NCBI GenBank assembly: GCA_008508345.1
Contig: QNGE01000883.1
Coordinates: forward strand, 131,418 to 195,417
Reading direction: 5' to 3'
Origin: Paragonimus westermani
Lineage: Eukaryota > Platyhelminthes > Trematoda > Plagiorchiida > Troglotrematidae
DNA length: 64,000 nucleotides
Positions 58,451 through 64,000 of the stretch are shown here, piece after piece. A program made the position numbers and the translations under genes. Each line of letters begins with the position of its first letter. Within the stretch, counting starts at the first letter, position 1. Below the pieces are notes generated by a model. The model ran no database searches. It was not told the origin of the DNA and saw only the letters and a list, made by a program, of their open reading frames with translations.

Positions 58451-59569
58451 CTAATAACTACCTTTGTCAGAGAAAAAGATTCCTTCCGCTCTCCAGGTCC
58501 ATGGAGTAACTCCAAACCTAAGAAATGACGGATTTCCTCATACAAAGAATTACGGTTCCGTTTCTTCCTGTCACAAACGGAATCAACTCTTCCCAGAATC
58601 ATCATTCGCTTCTTGCAAAGGCTTCCTTCTTGATATTTCCCCTGTCGAAAAAAGGCTTCTGTTCAGCTGCCTGTGAATAAAATGTGCACCTACATCAAAA
58701 TTGGAAACGTCATTCGTGTAGCGTCACTACAGTTTGATTTGTGGGTAACTTTTTAACCCTTCGTGAAGGTTAAGGACGCGTCAGCAGGTTCTCCAGGGAA
58801 AGCAAATTGGTTAATATAGCTTCTTCACACACATTCTGATAGCCAAGCATTGCTTCTCGAGAATTTGGTGCAACCTAAGTCTCGGGATGTTCCAGTGGCT
58901 TTATTTTGAAACGGCTGTGAGCGCATTCCTTCCCAAGGCCTTCACAGAGTAGTTCCATAACGGTGAAGCTGCAATACAAACAGTTTGCAGGATGGCCAGT
59001 CTTCGTTAAAAAAAATTGATTCGCCAGTAGCTAGTCTGTGACACAGATAACGCAGTAACAGATGCACGAGGCCCATAGTTCAAGTGGGGACATAAAACGT
59101 GTTCAGCACACCGTATCGTGTTCGATTAATGACACTTACTTGTGTCCTAAGGGCTATAATCTACAACGCAATCGAATATTGGGGTAGGCTTTGACCAAAC
59201 AGAACGCCTCCAGAATGACTGAATAGTAAAAGTGCGGCAATAATGGCTCATCACATTTTTCTAGGTTGACTATAAGATCTCTGTTCAGCTGCTTGACAAT
59301 CCCCTTTGGAGATTAGTCACTTTGAGGCTTGATTCGTTTTGATAAAACAAATTATTACTATTGTACGGATTGAGTAGTCAAACAAAATTGTTCGCTCGGC
59401 AATCGTAATTGTGTCCGTGGGTGATCACTATGATGAGGTTATGGATGATAAACAAGTGGTCGATGTAGAATTTGTGAAGCAGTGGACTGCGATACCGAGT
59501 TAGAACAGTGATCGTCCCAAGATTTTAGTGTATCAAAACGTCACTACCGTGATGATGGTGGAATATTAT
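58451..59569. other. No gene recognised
   Basis: 1.1 kb with one 70-codon frame (58464-58676) without motifs. Nothing else seen. Confidence 0.4.
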
Positions 59570-59718
59570 AAGAGTATTTACTGATGAGTAGTCGGGGATT
59601 TGGTTTATTTTCAAGTTGACCATCACTCACATTTGATCGCAGNTGGCTGGAAAGTCTATCTGAATGCGAACACTGCGATCAAATGTGAGTGATGGTCAAC
59701 TTGAAAATAAGAGTATTT
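59570..59718. mobile_element. Palindromic SINE insertion flanked by a 10-bp direct repeat
   Basis: AAGAGTATTT at 59570-59579 and at 59709-59718 flanks two SINE pieces in opposite orientation. The left piece (59580-59642) is an antisense tail and the right piece (59644-59710) is a sense body and tail. A 38-nt stretch at 59605-59642 is the exact reverse complement of 59673-59710. An N at 59643 separates them. Confidence 0.8.
59643..59643. other. Ambiguous base (N)
   Basis: A single N at the switch point between the antisense and sense SINE pieces. Confidence 0.95.
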
Positions 59719-62439
59719 GTCAAGCGCAACTGCTATTTCGGACAGGTTACGAATATGCCAGCCAACGATTGTTTAGACGGGATACTTAATCTGGATAACT
59801 TTCGAGGTACAAAGCAAACTGGTCCTTTCACTTGTTTTCCAGGATCTTCAGTTATACTCTAAAGATGCTAATGATAGCTGTCTCTGAAGCACTGTTAAGA
59901 AACGTTGAGTACCTACCCAATCTTGCTTTCGCTATTTAGGTCTGGCAGCACTCCAACCAGTTCGTTGAACAAACCGAGATCTTCTCTCTCACACAGGCAT
60001 ACGTATCGATTTATGTAACCCAACCAATTGTGCGTCCAATCTGTGTTCATGCGAATTGACCCCATAGACTTCGTTGTATCAAACATCAATAACCGGGAAT
60101 ATTTACATAGTAAGTAAAAAGCGACAAGGAAAGCAGACAAGTCAGAGTAAAAATCATAAGGTTCACAAGAGTGTAGGGCACACGCATAATTGTTTGTGTA
60201 GCACAATATCTGGTCAAGATCGACGACCATAAGGAATCATTGAAATGCAGCAAGCATTGACTACTCTAGGACGAATATCGAGTCCAGCTTACTCCGAAGA
60301 ATTATGATCACATTGTCGGGCAACTGACGAGACCTGAGGTTTGCGCACAACTGAGATGAATGAGTTGCATCCCGTAACCACGTTTTAAGCACACATTGGT
60401 AAATGTTCCTCTAACCTGCAGTTTAAGCACCTATCAGGTTCACCGAGTGGAAATTCTTCACGGCTACAAACGAACCGATAAACATTGCGAATTTAGGCCA
60501 ATGAGTCTTAGTAATGCATTTGCATTGGCGCTTGTGAAGGCACATACGTTTACAGTATATGCACCAACGAAGTTTGGTGCTGTAGAAGGCAGTTCGCTAA
60601 CTTTAGTTTTCATTCTTTTCGCAAACGTTGTAACCTACAATGGGGTTATCGCAATCCGATTTGAGCCTAAACGTAGTAATGTTTGCAGGAATGTTCTGCA
60701 ATTTTATCTTAAAGCAGATTTCATATAAGACAACAGGCTGGAAACGGATAGGGATTCGTACGCTTTATTGGATTGTAGCTATCGATATACGTAAACGTAA
60801 TCATGTAAAGTAAGCACTCGAAGTGGCGGTACCATCCTCCCAGATATACTAGTGTGTTAACGACATAACTCGTAAGGTGTGTTATACATTCAAACTCGAA
60901 CAGACTACGTTTTCAAATCATTGGTGTCAACCCGTAATTAACTCTCTAATCAGGCCAGTAGCTCATGCAGTCGAAGAAATTATAACAAACAAATCTTTAA
61001 TATTGTCCGACTTTATGAGTCCAGAAAAAACCAGCGTTACAGTATTAGTATGTTGATCTAGAGTTCCTGAGTTATCGTTATTTGGTTGATGTTTGGACGT
61101 GTGTATTACGACATTATCTCAGTCCATGTATAATCACACTGTTTCAATGTAGCAAATTTCTGATAACTTAACTTCGATTAGTGTTTGTCTTTTACTCTCT
61201 CTGGAAGATGTTTGGTGTCGAAGAGGGTACGCAGTTTAAGACTATTTTTCACGAGTTAATAACAATACCCAATCAGGTCATAGACCAATTGTGTCTAAAT
61301 GTAGTAAACCACCGATGTGAAAAGAAGTCATTAAGCCGAAAGAAGGTTGTACACACCACCTGTTTCGTACTCCGACAGAAAGATGACCAGAGGACTTCTG
61401 TCACTGACACCAGAGGAAATGTATTCAGTATGCAAAAATTGATTTCGTTTCCATTCAAATAAATTTCACAACATTGGAGAGCCGGCGCGAACAGCCGAGT
61501 TTCACGAGCGTTTTGTTCGTCAATATGCTACAGGTGACGCCATATGTAGCATTTGCGTGACAGCTGTGTTCAGGTTACGCCTATTTCCAGTGACAAAAGG
61601 CCGACATTAAAAGCATTGTTTCAGTTACCAAAACCGAAGAGGCAGGAAAACACCGCTTACATTGTGAGGTACATACAAACGAACAAACGGAGCAACGAGT
61701 CACCCGTTTGGTATACACGACACCGGGGAGTCAGATGACTGAGTGTCACTGACTGTTAGACGATTAAATAGCTTATAAAAATACTGCTACAAGATACCTA
61801 GAAATGTAATCTCGCAACAGATTCGTGCGATTACTTCTCACCCTAACTAACGCACACACAGAATACCATAGGCTGAAGCACGCCATCTACAGTGGTATGA
61901 CGTCATGGCGGATAAGATGAACCCGCTGAACGGACTGGGCGCAAATTTGGATTTCTCAGACCAGCATGGTTTACCGTACGAAATATGAAAAGTGCATCAA
62001 TAAAACACTGCCGTCCAACAGCTTTTGCAAAAGTAGGCAATACACTAAGCTTTTGTGTCGAGGTTTTTTAAATAAAAGGATCACCTGAAAACACAACTAA
62101 CAGAAAAGACCCTACATGCAGTGTACTGCTGAACATAAAAGTGCAACATTCGAAAAATTAGATCTAAACAAAACATGGTAATGCAACTGGTGTCTGAACT
62201 GACTGCTCATCGTGAAAGGCTTTGCTACACAACCTAAATTCTAAATTCTCCCATCTTTCTATACCAGTAGGCAGCAGACTGGACAACCCTGAAAGCAAAA
62301 CTTAGAGAATAGCTTCAGCGGCCAAAATTGATTCCACAGTGCTCGTTAATTAGCCGAGTGGAACAGGAAAACCGAGCCATTGTGCACAATACCCGGAATC
62401 CAGTAATTCATACTCAATTTAAACGTTCCCGTATCTTTC
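59719..62439. other. No gene assigned
   Basis: 2.7 kb with frames at 59913-60230 minus, 60396-60728 plus and 61181-61462 plus. The last follows a fair acceptor (TGTCTTTTACTCTCTCTGGAAG, near 61207, split here over a 22-base region) and stays open for about 84 codons to a stop. No family or donor was found for any of them. Confidence 0.3.
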
Positions 62440-63421
62440 GCAACGTAACCTGTGTAGTGACCATTGATGTATCCCTGAAAGATGTTCAATGTCAGATCGC
62501 GGACCGGCTTAAGGCTTATGGTGCCTCAGTGTCAACCTAGGTATTTCAGGTGGGGCTAACAGGGTTGTCCGGTATCCCAGTTCTTACTCAACTTTGCAGC
62601 ACACGAGATCCGAGGTTACCCGTTCCAGACTACGAATATGGTTATGTGGAAATACCTCCAGGCACGCGAATTCGAGAAATGTGCAGGTGATATTGCTCTA
62701 ATTTGTGGGCATTCATGAAGAACGTTTAGAACAGATTAGAGACTCCAGTTCACCAGCTTTGTACGGTCTTTGCACTCCCTAAGTGCACGGCACTGTTGCA
62801 AGATTCGCAGGGCTCTGAAATTGATCAGATCCATTGTGGTGAGCGGTTGGAACTAGTCAGAAAGCTCACGTACTTTGGAGACTGCATCAGCGCCTGCGGA
62901 ATCTGAGATGAGATCACAATTCGTATGGCAAAGGCTGAGATGACGTTTGTTAATTTACCTTATCTGTGAAAGCAGCATTACCTGTCTTTTTGTGAAAAGC
63001 CAAATGTATGGTGCCGTTGTAACAGCGGTCTTACTGTACGGCTGAGAAATTTGTCTCATCCGCGCGCAATGAAAAGGTTTGCGAACGTGTCTTCTGGCTG
63101 GACGGGTTCTGTTGACTCTTGAACATAATGGCCGCGTTTCGCAAGCCTCGTTCGCTTGGACAGATTACGAAAGCTGACTCATCGCCTGCCATATCTCGTA
63201 TGGTTGGCGAGGGTCGGGTTAACTTGGAAGCTGAAGCCTGGTGGTCAGCGTATGACCTGAGTTGATATGTGAAGACACTGACACTGAAGCTTGCTTCAGT
63301 AGGGTGTTCTAGACTTCGTGGTTGGAGTCCCAACGACAGAGAAAAACTTTGGTTGATGCACAGTCTGATTTGGTGATTAATAGTCGTTGACGCTCGCGTG
63401 GTGAACCTCCGTGTGCATCGA
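62440..63421 (+). mobile_element. LINE C: decayed RTE-like LINE, reverse transcriptase to C-terminus
   Basis: The pieces in order are as follows. VQCQIADRLKAYGASVS lies before the motif. QGCPVSQFLLNFAAHE starts near 62555 (family: SGVRQGCPLSPFLFNFAID-E). CAGDIALICGHS is in place of the YADDI catalytic box. CTALLQDSQ and CGERLELVRKLTYFGDCISA match FAPSKCKVLLQDW and the YLGSCIS block. RMAKAEMTFVNL, then LRKLTHRLPYLVW and RGWSPNDREKLWL near the end, follow. Several stops and frame changes interrupt it, and the first Asp of the catalytic pair is lost (AGD for ADD). It ends in a pyrimidine-rich region. It is better preserved than LINE B and of the same general type. Confidence 0.85.
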
Positions 63422-64000
63422 AGTTTTTCATTCCCCTACGTCTTCCCCGTTCTTTACTCCACGTAGACTCTATTTTCCCTTTTATATATTCATTACATTC
63501 TCCATTCCATGTGGGCTTTTTAGGTTAAACACGTATATAAGTGGATAAGGTCCACCGAAGGTAGGCGTCCACCACATGCATGTAAATTCAGCTAACCACG
63601 AGCTACTTACTAATTGATAAGTAGCATAAGTCGAATCTCATTGTTCACCTGTTACTCGGAATTCAATTAAACACTTCCTTTCATCCCCTCCGATTCAGGA
63701 TGGTCGTTTGAAGCCAAGGTTCTTCGGGCTAAAACCGTCGTGGGTGATCGAAAATGACAACAGGGTACCGAACCCAATATACCCAACCCGGAAACGGCGA
63801 TTTTTTTGCAACCCAATGGGGTGTGTCTGACTTACTGCACACACGTCCCTGAATTGAGTACCCCAAATTTACATCTGATGATGTAGTCCGCCTTTGTGGT
63901 CAAACAACTGCTCTTACTTCCCCTAATCAAATGCATAACAATAATGTCATAATGACTCCATATTTTACACCGCTACATCCAGACGGCCCAGTTACCCAAC
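63422..64000. other. LINE C tail region and unassigned sequence
   Basis: 63422-63510 is pyrimidine-rich (ATTCCCCTACGTCTTCCCCG) and probably the LINE C 3' untranslated region. The rest has no recognised feature beyond a few scattered AACCCAAT/ACCCAACCC words between 63773 and 63820. Confidence 0.35.

Noticed and set aside
60396..60728. 110-codon plus frame
   Set aside because: No motif or gene context; consistent with chance.
1..64000. CRISPR arrays, prokaryotic operons, rRNA
   Set aside because: No regular spaced repeats, no ribosome-binding sites with long frames and no rRNA-like conserved blocks were seen; all evidence is eukaryotic.

Overview
The window looks like a gene-poor, repeat-rich stretch of a metazoan nuclear genome. 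There are no operons, no ribosome-binding sites and no long open frames. Splice-site consensus sequences are present, and the identifiable content is mostly decayed retroelements. The mix fits a flatworm, most likely a trematode: RTE-like LINE remnants, an endonuclease-bearing Penelope-like element (PLE) and a tRNA-derived SINE family. That placement rests on remembered family resemblance and is tentative. At this base composition I estimate that chance alone gives dozens of open frames of 60-150 codons in 64 kb, so length was not used as evidence of coding.

Layout. 0-4.2 kb: a badly broken LINE (endonuclease, reverse transcriptase, C-terminal Cys motif, about 930-3572) lies between two copies of a roughly 250-bp repeat (R1); a third copy is at 44.2 kb. 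4.2-13.9 kb: no recognised gene. 13.97-16.6 kb: a candidate C-terminal membrane-protein exon (minus strand) overlaps one arm of a 429-bp, almost identical inverted repeat with a 1.58-kb, partly GC-rich spacer. 18.96-19.66 kb: a compact 672-bp PLE remnant with an open GIY-YIG endonuclease domain, 120-bp inverted pseudo-LTR arms, a 31-bp tail and a 12-bp target-site duplication. 23.4 and 25.4 kb: a 118-bp direct repeat (R2). 26.0-27.9 kb: an RTE-like LINE remnant. 31.4-34.0 kb: a group of minus-strand exon candidates with good splice sites. 45.9-54.2 kb: the best candidate host gene, on the plus strand. Exon 1 encodes a signal peptide and an acidic segment, the intron is about 7.7 kb and contains antisense SINEs, and the last exon has an acceptor, a stop and an AATAAA. 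50-60 kb: the densest SINE region, including a palindromic copy flanked by a 10-bp direct repeat. 62.4-63.4 kb: a second RTE-like LINE remnant.

How the parts relate. The LINEs are the plausible source of the reverse transcriptase that mobilised the SINEs, but every LINE copy here is dead. Both ambiguous bases (38866 and 59643) fall inside SINE copies, so the assembly is least reliable there. I found no rRNA, true tRNA gene, CRISPR array or prokaryotic feature. Host-gene calls are partial exons and need transcript support.
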